From Siphonodentalium dalli (taxonomy: Eukaryota > Mollusca > Scaphopoda > Gadilida > Siphonodentaliidae), in the NCBI GenBank assembly GCA_032622095.1, contig CP136065.1, positions 25,863,141-25,927,140 of the forward strand: a stretch of 64,000 bases of DNA. Direction: 5' to 3'. A program made the translations under genes and the position numbers. The notes under the pieces were generated by a model that saw only the letters and a list, made by a program, of their open reading frames with translations, ran no database searches and was not told the DNA's origin. Each line of letters opens with the position of its first letter. Position 1 is the first letter of the stretch. Positions 45,432-57,204 of this stretch are shown here, in pieces.

Positions 45432-45595
45432 ATGACATCGACGAAGACTCAGAAATTTCGCTCAAGTGATGACCATGACACCATGGTTTTGATGTTGTCA
45501 TCACCTATCGGCGACCTGAAGGCATCGTGTTGTCCTCGTGGTCTTCACTCCTTAGCGCAGACAGAAGGGACGGGCGAGTTTACCGGCGACATGAG
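45432..45595 (+). CDS. MGMT: O6-alkylguanine-DNA alkyltransferase (MGMT), coding exon 1 of 3
   Basis: MGMT is a nuclear suicide enzyme that moves an alkyl group from O6-alkylguanine (or O4-alkylthymine) to its own cysteine, directly reversing the lesion. Exons 45432-45595, 50255-50403 and 51853-52109 join in phase (2/1 and 1/2) to 189 residues, near the usual length (human 207). This exon encodes the start of the N-terminal domain. It includes LSSPIGDLKASC, then CPRGLH, where Cys34 and His39 align with two zinc ligands of the human enzyme; the first human zinc Cys has no counterpart here. The ATG lies directly after the acceptor CCCCACAG (ends 45431), implying a non-coding upstream exon. The donor is ATGAG/GTGGGT. 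Confidence 0.88.
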
Positions 45596-46589
45596 GTGGG
45601 TGCAATTCATGCCAAAAATAAAATCTTTGAAAGTATTCATTCTTGGCCATGCACGCTTCATATAAATAAAGATGGTATATCTCTTCTCAGCAAGTTTTCT
45701 ATAGATTGCAGGGTATAACATAGCGTATAATTATATGAATCGAGAACATTTGTCCGGAAAAGATTCTATCAATTTCATTTAGAATTTTTTATGACATTTG
45801 TGGGGCAATGTTATGGGCTATTTATAGAACATAAATCTGTACTGTATTAAGCTATTTTGTAGTCTTGAAATCACGATTTATAAAAAAAATTATGTTGTAT
45901 TTGTGGCCCGGAAATGATAGACCATCTTTAATTGCTGGGGGCCTGGGGCGATCGACATCAAGCATCCGAAGACGAAAATGTGAGCACTTTTAAAGATGGT
46001 CTATATCTTCCAGGCATGCAGCACTTCCAACAACAGTAACACAATGCTTTTTCAAGGCACGTTTCAACTATAATTAAAAAGTGTTAAAAGATAGATTTCT
46101 AAACAAAAATGATGTTCATATAATACAATGTAACCACCATTTGTTGTTCCGGCTCATAGAAAATACTTGGAGAAAATGACAAGCTGATGTCCCCTCTGGC
46201 AAAAGGGGACAAAGGTAACTATACAAATTGGGACGCTGGTTACATTTGGGGAAACTAGGACCATGCATTATAATGTGCGCAATTGGACACTGCCAAAGTT
46301 CCTATATAATTCACGAAAGAAAACGCGTGTACACTTTAATAATAGATTTTCATCTCAAAGCTGATGCATTTGGTTATTACGCCATATATGGGTCTATACT
46401 GCCAGCGTGATCTGACCGTGTACTGGATTCATGGGGAATTCTCGCACATTTCGGGTTTCACACGAAGCTAGTTATTTTATGAATTATGATTTAAGGTGTA
46501 TACTAGCTATATTGCATACCGGTTAGACTTTTTGCAGGATGCTTTCTATTTGGTGAATGAGAAACATGCAGTGATAATATTTTGCCGTA

Positions 46590-46724
46590 GTTGGTGTAAC
46601 AATTTGAAGGGTTAGTTGTTTTAACTGAATTCATGAAACCAATATATTTTATATTATATAATTTAAATAAATGCCCAATAATATGGTATTGAGGGCGCTA
46701 CCATTTCTGACTATGGTTTCTTGT
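46590..46724 (-). repeat. Right member of the inverted repeat pair around MGMT exon 1
   Basis: Inverted counterpart of 41759-41890, ending CTATGGTTTCTTGT. It contains TAGCGCCCTC (reverse strand) and AAAATATATTGGTTTCATGA (reverse strand). It lies in MGMT intron 1. The right flank (TAAACATTGCGG) shows no clear target duplication with the left flank. Confidence 0.6.
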
Positions 46725-48132
46725 AAACATTGCGGCAAGGATTATATATAGCTGTCGCCTGTCATTGTTTTTTTTTGGGAACTAATGTATGTTTGTTTGC
46801 GGCCACTTGTCTAATATTGTATAGACTTGTTCCTGGCCAAAAACTGCGAAAATCTGAAAACGTAATAACATGGCTCTAGTTGCTTCTCTATTCTTCAAAT
46901 TTACTATTGTATACGCCATAATATGAAAATCTATACAGAAAGTTCAGGGAACAGATACACCATTTTTAAAACTGCTCCAGTTTTGCTAAAACAACTGATC
47001 ATTTTAAATTAGCATCGATTACACGAGGCAGTGCATGTCATGCACTGTTGTTATTATAGTTAATACACTTGTATTCTAAAGCTGAGGCACCCATGCATGC
47101 ACAAATAGAAAAAAAACCCAAAAAAAAACACTAACCGTAATTTGACAGCTACTGACATAATATTTATCAAAGTGATTTCCCAGAGGGTACTAACCATGAC
47201 GTAATGCTATATCGTGTTTCTTGGGTAGTACTCATGCCACACACATCTCAAGATTCACGCTAGAATTATTCATGAGTAGTATAGTACCCTTTGGGAAGTA
47301 TAGCTTCGAAACATCGTTTTACTTTAACTAGCCACTGGCTCTATGTGGCTACGTCGTTCCAATCTGCATGTACGCCGTCGTATGAACAACGAAAGCATTT
47401 GAGCTTCATAAAGACTACGTCTGGTCTACGCTTTAATTGGCTCATGTCACGAATCTCAAGTCTGGCTATATTCCATTAGAGATCATATTCGTTATACGCA
47501 CCATATACTCCACCAGTTCAAACCTTGGGAACTTTTTCAGATGTTCATACAATCAAGGCGGTTTATAACATCGAAAACAAAAAAATGGACAAGAGTTAAG
47601 GGCCGTTTTCGACTTTTCTTGTGCCGGATGGTAACTTCAGTTAACGTTGATTAAGTGAAATGAAATTTGGTATTCATGTTTTAAACCATAAAGTACATGT
47701 CTAGTTCGATCTTCGGCCCCGTCCGCCCATTTAAAAGCTTACCAGAGTTACGGACCTTTATTCGACTTTGAAATTCGTGTTTCTTGTTGATACTGAAGTC
47801 AGGGTTGGTTGATCGCACTAAACTTGGTATGTAACTCAATTGGCTCAAAATACGTGCAAGCTGTGCTTGATTCGGAGTTTAGCTCGATGATTCTCACTGG
47901 ACTTAAATTGTGGATACTTTTTGATAGATATTGGTTATTGGCTGATAACTACAAGTTGTGGAACCTTTTTTAAATGCAATATGAAACAAGCCAACAATTT
48001 ACTGCCAGCAATCCGGGGCAGAGGCACACTGTTCTTGGGCCGGTTGTCCCTCCACTGTTGGTCGTGGAGCTGGACTCCGACACCACCTTCGACGACAGAG
48101 ACCAGCTCCTTCCATGTCCCGAAGACGCCGTA
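46725..48132. other. MGMT intron 1 sequence with a possible coding fragment at 47974-48132
   Basis: Most is non-genic. At 47640-47850 a dispersed repeat contains AAATTTGGTATTCATG and AGTTACGGACC. From about 47980 one frame reads GPVVPPLLVVELDSDTTFDD and continues to the CACTA-like insertion. The same frame resumes after it as MAFSTRILHDAEEASRRN and ends at TAG (49529). A stop lies at the reconstructed junction, so it is at best a broken relic of unknown identity. Confidence 0.35.
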
Positions 48133-48134
48133 TA

Positions 48135-49327
48135 CACTGTTAGAAAAAAGACCGTCGGTTTAACGGTCTGAGACCGCGCAACATCGCTGCCAACCTTTGA
48201 CCGTTAAACATACGGTCAGGCCGTAACATGTTCCACGGTATAAAACCGTTTAAGTAACTGGCAGACCGTAACCAGTAACTGTCAGACCGTTGTATTTTTT
48301 ACGGTTCAACACCGTTTAATTAATTTCAAGACCGCAACTAATAAAGGTCAGACCAATGGTATTTTTCATGGGTCAACACCAATTTTTTTATCTTAATTTT
48401 CTAATTTACCATAGAATTAGCCAGGTTCCCATGGTGACAATATGATTTCCCGGGAGGCATTACGATTCATATGTTTTGAATGGTGGAAACTAGTATTATT
48501 CGTAACTGAAAAATACATCTTAGTTCTTATGTTACGATCATAGTTTTGATGAAATGTAAATCCTAAATGCATAAAGTGATAGACAATACCTATGAAACTT
48601 TGCAGTTTGCAGAGGATCAAGCTTGTTATCTGCCTCGTAGAATTTAATCTGGAAAAAGGCTGCACGCACGTAATGTGTTCGCCTTTCACTAACTACTGTA
48701 TAAATATGGCTGTAAATAAAAAACGATACTAGTAATAGCTGATAAGCCAACCCAAATGAAACCCATCACTATTCAGTTATGAGTAATACTAATTTCAACC
48801 ATTCTAAAACATGAATCGGCATGCCCTTTTAAGCCATAAAAAGAACAAAGCTTCACAGTTAATACTCAAATTTATGTACATGTAAAAGTAAAATATCTTA
48901 ATGGCATACTTTTTGTCCACAATCGAAAAGGTAACAGTTTCCCAAAAACAATAGTTTGCGATCAACGATAAATGGCGAAGAAATGAGCTGAGTGCTAAAG
49001 CGGGAACTTAATCCCGGAATGAGAATAACGTACCGTATTCATGATAATTCGTACGGACCCGCATAACACAGAATGAATGCCGGATTAATAATACATATTA
49101 AATAATCAGCAGAGTAAGATTAAGTCATACTGTATGGAGTCATTGCCGTATATTATATGGTCGCCGATAAATATACTATTGAATTTTGACGGCATGACTT
49201 TGAATCACGAAAATATTTAATTTAGACAATTTTCATGGGCACATAAATCGTCAAACTGATGAAACGGTATGGGACCGTCGATTATGACGGCCCGAAACCG
49301 TCGAACCGACATTATTTTCTAACAGTG
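48135..49327. mobile_element. 1.2-kb CACTA-like (CMC) non-autonomous transposon
   Basis: The ends are CACTGTTAGAAAA and TTTTCTAACAGTG, flanked by TA (48133-48134 and 49328-49329). The left subterminal region is dense in ACGGTC and GACCGT repeats in both orientations up to about 48350. The right end (about 49260-49312) has GGGACCGTCG, GACGGCCCG and ACCGTCG. CACTR ends with subterminal repeats are diagnostic of CACTA/EnSpm relatives; a 2-bp TA duplication resembles the Mirage branch. No transposase frame. It lies in MGMT intron 1. Confidence 0.82.
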
Positions 49328-50254
49328 TAATTTCACCAGCCGGAGTATTCCCTCTCACCATTCACCATCACTATGGCTTTTTCAACAAGAATACTTCACG
49401 ACGCAGAAGAGGCATCAAGACGAAATGCAAATATAAAGGCCATGGCCGAGAAACATCTTCGTCATCAGCATAAAAAAAACCCCACCCTGTTCTTCAGAGA
49501 TTCCTCCACCAAAAAAATAAAGAAGAAATAGAAAATTCTGTCCAAATGTATTGTAAAGTGTCAGTTTTGTTTCATGTTTTCTAACTAAAAGTTAAATATG
49601 AGGGGTGAAGGAATAGACCCTTTGAACTATTCGACTATCCATCCCCAAACCACGTACCACTTCGCGAACGTTACCATATTTTGTTACAATCAATCTGCTT
49701 TCAAATTGCCTATTTTCTAGAAATTACGCGAGGCCGATGGTCCTTACTATTAGCACGGTTCTCATACAAACTCCATACAGCACCCTCTACGATATCACTG
49801 CGATATATCACGGCCACAATGAGTGTACTTTGCAGACGATAAATCTATTTTACATATCGTCGCGGAACTGTATTAACTACTATTTAGTCACCTATTATCT
49901 TGTTTTGACCACTTTTTTTTTTTAAGTTTGCAATAATGGTAATTCGTTCGGTATTGATAAGAACAATCTGAACTGAGCAAGACATAGACAATTTTAATCC
50001 TAAAACATAAGAACTAAAACACGTAAGAATTCCTTACAAATTAATGTCCTTATGGCAGTGGTATCTCAGCGGAGCGATGGGAGATAACTCTGCCTGGAGT
50101 TTGGTTCTGATATAGAGTACATGTGTGTATGTTCATTTGTGACTTCAGGCGTGATAAAGGTATGACATTGACTAGCTATATATAGCATAGTAATATCAAT
50201 ATTCGATGGGAGCTGACATTGTGGAGTTTGCTGGAAGTTATTGTCCATTTCCAG

Positions 50255-50403
50255 TGTTCCAGTTCGAATACATAACCCAGCCATTCTCGATCAATACTGC
50301 CATAATGCTGTCGAAGAATGTACGCGATGGCTCGAGGACTACTTCAACGACCCATCAACAGTGAAAGGCGCTCCATCTATATGCCCATCAATATACAAAG
50401 AAG
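50255..50403 (+). CDS. MGMT: O6-alkylguanine-DNA alkyltransferase (MGMT), coding exon 2 of 3
   Basis: The acceptor CATTTCCAG ends at 50254; a second AG at 50261-50262 gives the wrong phase. The donor is AAAGAAG/GTAACT. Residues 55-104 close the N-terminal domain: HNPAILDQYCHNAVEECTRW, LEDYFNDPST, then SICPSIYKEG. The pattern of a helix with CTxWLxxYF followed by a Pro-rich link to the catalytic domain is characteristic of eukaryotic MGMT. Confidence 0.87.
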
Positions 50404-50929
50404 GTAACTGCATGGTGCATTCATATCATGCTATCTATAGCAAAAGCTTTGTTTCACATATATAATTAAAGTTGTATTCATGGTTTCAGGCCCCCCAGTG
50501 GCAACAGCAACGTACTAAATCTTAGATCAGCATCATTGATATTAAATTTGTTCCTTGGAAAACATATGTTAACAACCAAATGTGAAATCTAAACCCAGAC
50601 TTATACATGTAACTACCAAATGATGTACTTTTGTTGATGTCAGATTGACGAGACAATTCTTTTTCCCTATAATCATATATATATACTGTCTGAAATAAAT
50701 GGATGAATACTTCTGTACCAAAATTACAAATAAGACAGTGCATGCGGTTCTTGTAGCAATTTTCATTTCAAAATGTGTATATACTATAGAATTAAAAAAA
50801 AGAAAGCAAATTGGCTTCATAGAAATAGGCATGGGAGTTTCATCATACACTATGATAACTCATGCGTGTCTGATAGTGATGCGATGAATATGGAAAATAC
50901 CATTGAACTGAATATATCTCCCTTATAGA

Positions 50930-51330
50930 AAAAGCACCATGGTACTACAATGGTACTACCATGGTACTACCACGATAAAGTAATATTTACTATATTATAG
51001 TATATACCATATACTACCATGGAACTCTACTAGGGTACTTTACTATATTAGTACCATAGCAATACCAAGTAACGTGATATTTACCATGGTGCCATGGAAC
51101 TATACTAGGATACTCTACCACGGTAAGACCATGGTACATACTATCAAGTTAAATTGATATGCCATGGTACTACCTTGGAACTGCACTAAGGTACTCTATC
51201 ATTGTGCATGCAGTTGGTAGTAGGTGCTACGATGGTAGTATATATGGTATAGCCTACTGCCATGGTACTACCACGGTAAAGTGATATTTACCACGGTACC
51301 CTGGATCTGTACTGGGGTACTCTACCGCGT
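50930..51330. repeat. Degenerate CCATGGTACTA repeat in MGMT intron 2
   Basis: The block is made of some 15-20 diverged copies of motifs such as CCATGGTACTACCATGGTAC and TGGAACTNTACTAGGGTACT. The sites are self-complementary, so the tract has many overlapping palindromes. No open frame. It ends about 500 bp before exon 3. Confidence 0.7.
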
Positions 51331-51852
51331 TACAGTAATGTTGGTGCCGTTGTAACGTGTCTTTTGTCATAGTAGACTAGATTGTGATATATCGGTTGGA
51401 TTAATCGGCTGTTTTGGACCGAGTCCCGTCCCGTTACTCTTCTATAACGGACAATCGTGGGTGGGAGTTTTCTTGTCTTCGGATTAGGTCAAATGGACGC
51501 TTTGCGTATATGAACATATATCAGAGGTCCGAGATTTATAAGTAAACAAAGCCTTATTCTCCAGAGAATTTCGATTTGTTGCGCTATCAGAAAATGTATG
51601 TAAACAATAAATTAAATGACCGTATCATCACTAAGGGAACGTTCAGACGACCACGATTGAATCGTAAGTGGAAAGATTTCCGTCGTAGGTAGTAACCGAT
51701 AGTTTGACTGCGTATGCTCACGACAACATCGCGGTGGTTATCTGAACGTTATAACTAACTATCATCATCGCGAACATCGATATACACATTGTTAGTTATA
51801 ATCCTTGGAGTATTGGCTGCGATTTTCAATTGTTGTAAATGTATCTTCACAG

Positions 51853-52109
51853 GGACGTTCACAGAAAAGGTGATGAAAGTTCTACAAAGGGAAGTTTGTT
51901 CAGGTGAAGTGGTGTCTTACGGCAAATTGGCTGAGAAGTGTGGGAATGCAAAGGCTTCTCGTGCTGTTGGACAGGCAATGAGAAACAACCCAATACAACT
52001 CATCATTCCATGTCACCGAGTCATTTGTAGCTCCGGAGCGTCCGGGAACTACGCTGGTGGCAAGAAAAACGGCGTCAAGCGATGGCTGTTGGAACACGAG
52101 GCCACATGA
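51853..52109 (+). CDS. MGMT: O6-alkylguanine-DNA alkyltransferase (MGMT), coding exon 3 of 3 (catalytic)
   Basis: The acceptor ATCTTCACAG ends at 51852 and the stop TGA is at 52107-52109. This exon holds the whole DNA-binding and catalytic part, residues 106-189: GEVVSYGKLA with Tyr127 (human Tyr114), the KASRAVGQAMRNNP helix with the arginine finger Arg141, the Asn hinge at 149-150, the active site PCHRV with acceptor Cys158, SGxxGNYAGG, and the WLLEHE tail whose Glu187 corresponds to the catalytic Glu. All key residues are present, so the enzyme should be active. The protein ends a few residues after the Glu, lacking the human C-terminal extension, which is dispensable in the family. Confidence 0.93.
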
Positions 52110-52191
52110 TTCGCGAACTGAGTGATATGTGTTTAGAAAACGACATGCAGGGATGTACTGTATAATTAATCGTATACTGTTAATAAAATCG

Positions 52192-52197
52192 TGCATG
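52192..52197 (+). promoter_or_regulatory. MGMT polyadenylation signal AATAAA
   Basis: A canonical AATAAA stands 82 bp after the MGMT stop codon and is followed by GTGCATGTGT, a GT-rich element of the sort found downstream of cleavage sites. The 3' UTR would be about 100 bp. Confidence 0.7.
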
Positions 52198-52199
52198 TG

Positions 52200-54120
52200 T
52201 ACGCGCGTATGGCTTACATGCATATGTTGCTTGATATTAGCGAAAGAATAATCAGTCACGAATATCGTTGACTTATTAAAACTAGATGATGTCTCCTATG
52301 TTGCGATGAGTAAAATCGCCTGTGTATTCAGTTTTCCAATGGGTTTGACAATGCGTGGGAAACTTGTCAACACGTCATCGACCTCTGATCTGTGAAGTGA
52401 TCTGTTATGCCATTTATTAAACCAATGAAATCACGCGCGTTTCGCCACTCGCCACTCGCCAATGAAATGGAGGGAATCCCATCATTAATTGATGCAGTAA
52501 CTGATTATGAATGAGATATCTAGAGACGTAATTATTGTAAATTTTCATCGGCTTTTTAAATAGACTGAGAAATGACCAGGTACAATTAATTCCCGTGATA
52601 GACAATCTATATACACAGAGTTTGATGGGCACGAAAGTGGTCACCAATGAAACCTCGATTTCGAATTCCAGTACAGCTCGGTTAATCGTAGGCCTAACAA
52701 AGGCTAGTTCTGGGCTAGTTATATATCCGATGTCGCCCCACCATCATTTACAAACCGATGACGTAAACTTTCAAAATTCACCATAAAATTCAAGCGGGTT
52801 GAAGCAATCACCCTCTGGTATACTTTGGGACTTTGGCGAAAATAATCTCTCTTTACGGACTGAGCACTCTATTTTTTTTTTAAATAAGAACTTTGTTATG
52901 TAGGCACATATAGGTCTATACAAACATTTGAAGACTTCTAATTCATTGATGCTGCTATCGACTCCCTGCAAGCTGCAGGTTTTTCAGAGAATGAACTTCA
53001 GTCCTCGTTGTGATTGACCCAATCTCAGATAATGGTTGGGTTAGATTAGTTTATTATATAGTTTAGTTTATAATCACTGGTTTTCGGTTGCGTCCCTTGA
53101 TAAAGATTTGCCGGATGTGAGCTCTCTTTATCCTATTTTCTTCTCTTTATTGTTATTAAACTCAAATATATACACGGTGAAGGCATATGTTATATGTCGG
53201 AATTATATATTTGTAGCATTGTTTTTTGTTACAAGTATTCTTTTCTACGTTGTTAATTTATTCCCGTAAAGGAAGTCCTTATATGTTACACATCGTTTCG
53301 ACTTTCATATTACATGCTAGGTTCGAAGTCAGATTTAATTCAATATCTCTCCTCTTGTCAGACGTTAAGGTCAGAAATGAATCCATTGATATGACTATTT
53401 TGGGGAAACTTAATTAATGATCAGAATCTCAGATTATATATATATGGTAAAAACTCGTCCATTATTTTTGGATGTTACTTTGGTTAATTTAACCCAATGT
53501 GTGGTTACATGCTTCTAGCTAACCCGACTAGTTTGGTTAACAGCTCCAACCCAACGTTTAATCTGAATCGATTGACTAAACGCTGTGTTAGAGTGACTAA
53601 ACTTTAGATATATTCAACCCAATTTGTTTATTGTTGCAATGAGCTTGAGGACCCATCCCTGCATGCCGCACATTCACATTGTGATTCTATAACCATCCCT
53701 AGCACATCGATCGAAATGTCGATTCTTTACACAACATATTTTGACATCGCCGCGTTGCATACACTTTGCACGAACAAAATTACATCACTATACATCACTA
53801 TGCTGCACTATGGAGGTATTCTGTGTTGCCATTCTAACTTACTTTAGGTATATTTCATAGTACATTGTGACCAATTTTTCGTCAAGCTTTTTTTCCAATC
53901 CGGCCAGATCCGGCTAAGTATTTTATGACGTCATCTTTTAACATAGCAGGGAATTGAGTATTGCTGATCTCTGTCGTCAGGTAGTTTCATCACATATTCA
54001 GGTTCTACTGACTGTTTCATATCAGTTTTCATTAATTTTGTTATAGAAATCTAACATGAATACTTTTTAATCGCGTAAGTATGTATACCGATTCAAGTTT
54101 ACATCTTCCACCAATCTCAA
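52200..54120. other. Non-genic region downstream of MGMT
   Basis: No exon, RNA gene or bounded element was supported. Short AT-rich open frames only. Confidence 0.4.
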
Positions 54121-54130
54121 CTGACACAAA

Positions 54131-55066
54131 TGACACGAAGAAGCTTATATGACACGAAGAAGCTTATATGACACGAATAAGCTTATATGACACGAAGAAG
54201 CTTATATGACACGAAGAAGCTTATATGCCACGAAGAAGCTTATATGACACGGAGAAGCTTATATGACACGAAGAAGCTTATATGCCACGAAGAAGCTTAT
54301 ATGACACGAAGAAGCTTATATGACACGAAGAAGCTTATATGACACGAAGAAGCTTATATGCCACGAAGAAGCTTATATGACACGGAGAAGCTTATATGAC
54401 ACGAAGAAGCTTATATGACACGAAGAAGCTTATATGACACGGATAAGCTTATATGACACGCTGCTTATATGACACGAAGAAGCTTATATGACACGAAGAA
54501 GCTTATATGACACGGAGAAGCTTATATGACACGGAGAAGCTTATATGACACGAAGAAGCTTATATGACACGAAGAAGCTTATATGACACGGAGAAGCTTA
54601 TATGACACGCTGCTTATATGACACGAAGAAGCTTATATGACACGAAGAAGCTTATATGACACGGAGAAGCTTATATGACACGGAGAAGCTTATATGACAC
54701 GGAGAAGCTTATATGACACGGAGAAGCTTATATGACACAGAGAAGCTTATATGACACGGAGAAGCTTATATGACACGAAGAAGCTTATATGCCACGAAGA
54801 AGCTTATATGACACGAAGAAGCTTATATGACACGAAGAAGCTTATATGACACGAAGAAGCTTATATGACACGAAGAAGCTTATATGACACGAAGAAGCTT
54901 ATATGACACGAAGAAGCTTATATGCCACGCTGAAGCTTATATGACACGAAGAAGCTTATATGACACGAAGAAGCTTATACGACACGAAGAAGCTTATATG
55001 ACACGAAGAAGCTTATATGACACGAAGAAGCTTATATGACACGAAGAAGCTTATATGCCACGCTGC
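54131..55066. repeat. 19-bp satellite with a HindIII site, about 48 copies
   Basis: The unit is GACACGAAGAAGCTTATAT, repeated head to tail. Variants are GCCACG, ACGGAG and ACGAATAAG, and a shortened unit GACACGCTGCTTATAT recurs at about 54455 and 54605. The shared spacing of the shortened unit indicates higher-order duplication of about 150 bp. The array starts and ends abruptly in unrelated sequence. Confidence 0.95.
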
Positions 55067-56149
55067 TTTTGCTGAGCCCTTTCCGACAAATAAGTAATAA
55101 GTAAACAAGTTAATAAATAATTAAAGGTACGGTTGGCCTTGGCGGTGGGTATCCTGTGAAAATATTTCCACCCGTCAAAAACCGCCACAAACAGAAAGAA
55201 CAACAAAATGTAGACAGACTTTGTCCGTATACAAATAAGAAATATCGCATAAACAGTATGTTATTGTCATATATTTGACCATTGTTATGTAAACAAAAGC
55301 ATAAAAAGTTACTTTTCTGGTGTTTGTTTATATTATGATGGTAAACACAAAGAGCGTTCTTTGTTGGTGAATTCCTGATATGGAACGAATAAAGAGCGTT
55401 TATGCCATTTGTGTGTGATTAGCCAGCAGCATTGTGCTGTCTTCTGTAACACAACCAGGCTCTTGCTTAGGTAAAATATAGTAAAATTTTATGATAACAT
55501 GCTGTTTACGCGATGGTCATGGTATATATGAACGAAACTGTGTGCGTTTTAATGTTTTTCTGTTTACGGTGATTGGAAAAAAATATGAATATATTCGACA
55601 ACTAAGGCCTCACGTGCCTTTAAATGATTGTGTACACATAATATTATGTGCGCTTTGTGTGCATCACATGCATTGAAATTATATAGTAACGATTAGCCGA
55701 CAACCCGTGCGTACTTTTTCATGTCATTCGATTTGATGAGCAATTTTGTCATAATTAACTTTCCTTTGTAGTTTCAACAATAATTATAGAAGAAAAATGC
55801 ATTTGATTGTTTCATTCTAAATATTAAATATTTTTTGTAACGTTCAGACAAGAAGGAAACATATTCAAATATAGCGCAAATTGAAAGGTAATTTCAAATA
55901 TATATATCTAATCAAGGGGATTTAATCGATTATTGTTGATCGCAGGTTACATAAATCATACGCATCGCAGAACAGGTTTGGTTCATTTCAATCGCGAGCA
56001 ACCACGAGGAAGGCCTTGGCGCGAAATACACCACCGACGACAATCGCAACATCTCGGATTATCGTACTTGGCATTTGCGTACGAAATCACCGAGGTTGGC
56101 CGATTTCACCGACGAAAGGAGTAATATTTTAAAAACCAAGTCTGAGTTT
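55067..56149. other. Non-genic region; weak exon-like segment at 55945-56130
   Basis: All three forward frames stay open for long in 55945-56130 because of CG-richer composition. None matches a known family, so no gene is called. Confidence 0.3.
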
Positions 56150-56545
56150 AGTGTGCCTGTCATTTGCACAATGAGGTCCACAGAAGGTGCATTTAATGAC
56201 GCTATACCACATAGCAGGCTGGCATCACCAAATTCACTCTCTGGGGACCTCATTCTGCTTAGGCCTCAACTTCTCTGGAAAGTTTCTCTATTATCAAATT
56301 TCTATAGAAACTTCTTCACATGGATTCTATTTCTTTTTTTAGTTTATAGTTTCTCTATATCCCCAAAAATGGCAGACAACACATTGCATAATCGAGGTTC
56401 CCAATGGGTGTACATCACAATATTCACCATTTGGGAACTTCAATCTGAGTCTATGTCTTCTATAGCAGATGAGGCCATGCAGAATGAGGTCTCCAGAGGG
56501 TGAATTTAGTGATGCTAGCCCGTTATGCGGGGTAGCGTCACTAAC
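56150..56545. mobile_element. Third copy of the GAATGAGGTCC MITE family
   Basis: It contains CTGTCATTTGCACAATGAGG, GGCATCACCAAATTCACTCT, GGGGACCTCATTCTGCTTAG, the core CCCAATGGGTGTACATCACA, and GCAGAATGAGGTCTCCAGAG. The right hairpin ends at about GTAGCGTCAC and the right terminus is missing, so the copy is truncated. Confidence 0.65.
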
Positions 56546-56801
56546 TATTCAAATATTGATATGCGTGTAAGAAACACGATAATATTATCCGATTTGCTCG
56601 TGAGGCGGTGCCGATTGACAAATGGCAAATCTGTTAGATTGGGTCAAATATATGGCCGACAGCTATTGTGTGTCGTGAACAATAGAGAAAGTACATTATA
56701 GTTTGCTGGTTTATGAAATAAACCGGATTGGCGAATACCACATCCAGGAGTTGAATATTACATCGGTCTACCTCCTGTTGATGATGCAGTTGATATTTTA
56801 A

Positions 56802-57193
56802 CCCTTTACCCAACAAACCGGCCAAAACCGGCCAAATAAAGCTTCAACAGCCTAAATTATCTTGGGTCTGTCTCAATAAAACCATACAAATATGGATATC
56901 ATTGGAACCGGCTCCTTGACCACATTGTGATAGTTACAGTTATGCCCTGTGCCAATGCATTCTCTTATATATGCGAGTCGACCATAGGTCGCCTCGCATA
57001 TATAAGAGAATGCATTGGCCTAAAAAAAATCTTTTTTTAACACTTTTTACCATTTTTTCTTACATTCTTTAACAATTTTATAATTTTTAATGTGTTAAGC
57101 CAATGCATTCTCTTATATATGCGAGGCGACCTATGGTCGACTCGCATATATACGAGAATGCATTGGCACAGGGCCGTTCTGTTGGGTAAAGGG
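56802..57193. mobile_element. 392-bp piggyBac-like MITE, copy 2
   Basis: TTAA flanks both sides (56798-56801 and 57194-57197). It is about 97% identical by eye to 33833-34224 and of the same length. Differences are scattered single bases, for example TATACGAG for TATAAGAG in the last hairpin. It inserted right beside the decayed LINE fragment. Confidence 0.9.
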
Positions 57194-57204
57194 TTAAACA
57201 AGCT

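Noticed and set aside
55933-56503. Exon-like open frames near 56.0 kb
   Set aside because: Three frames are open at once, none resembles a family, and the longer one runs into a MITE.
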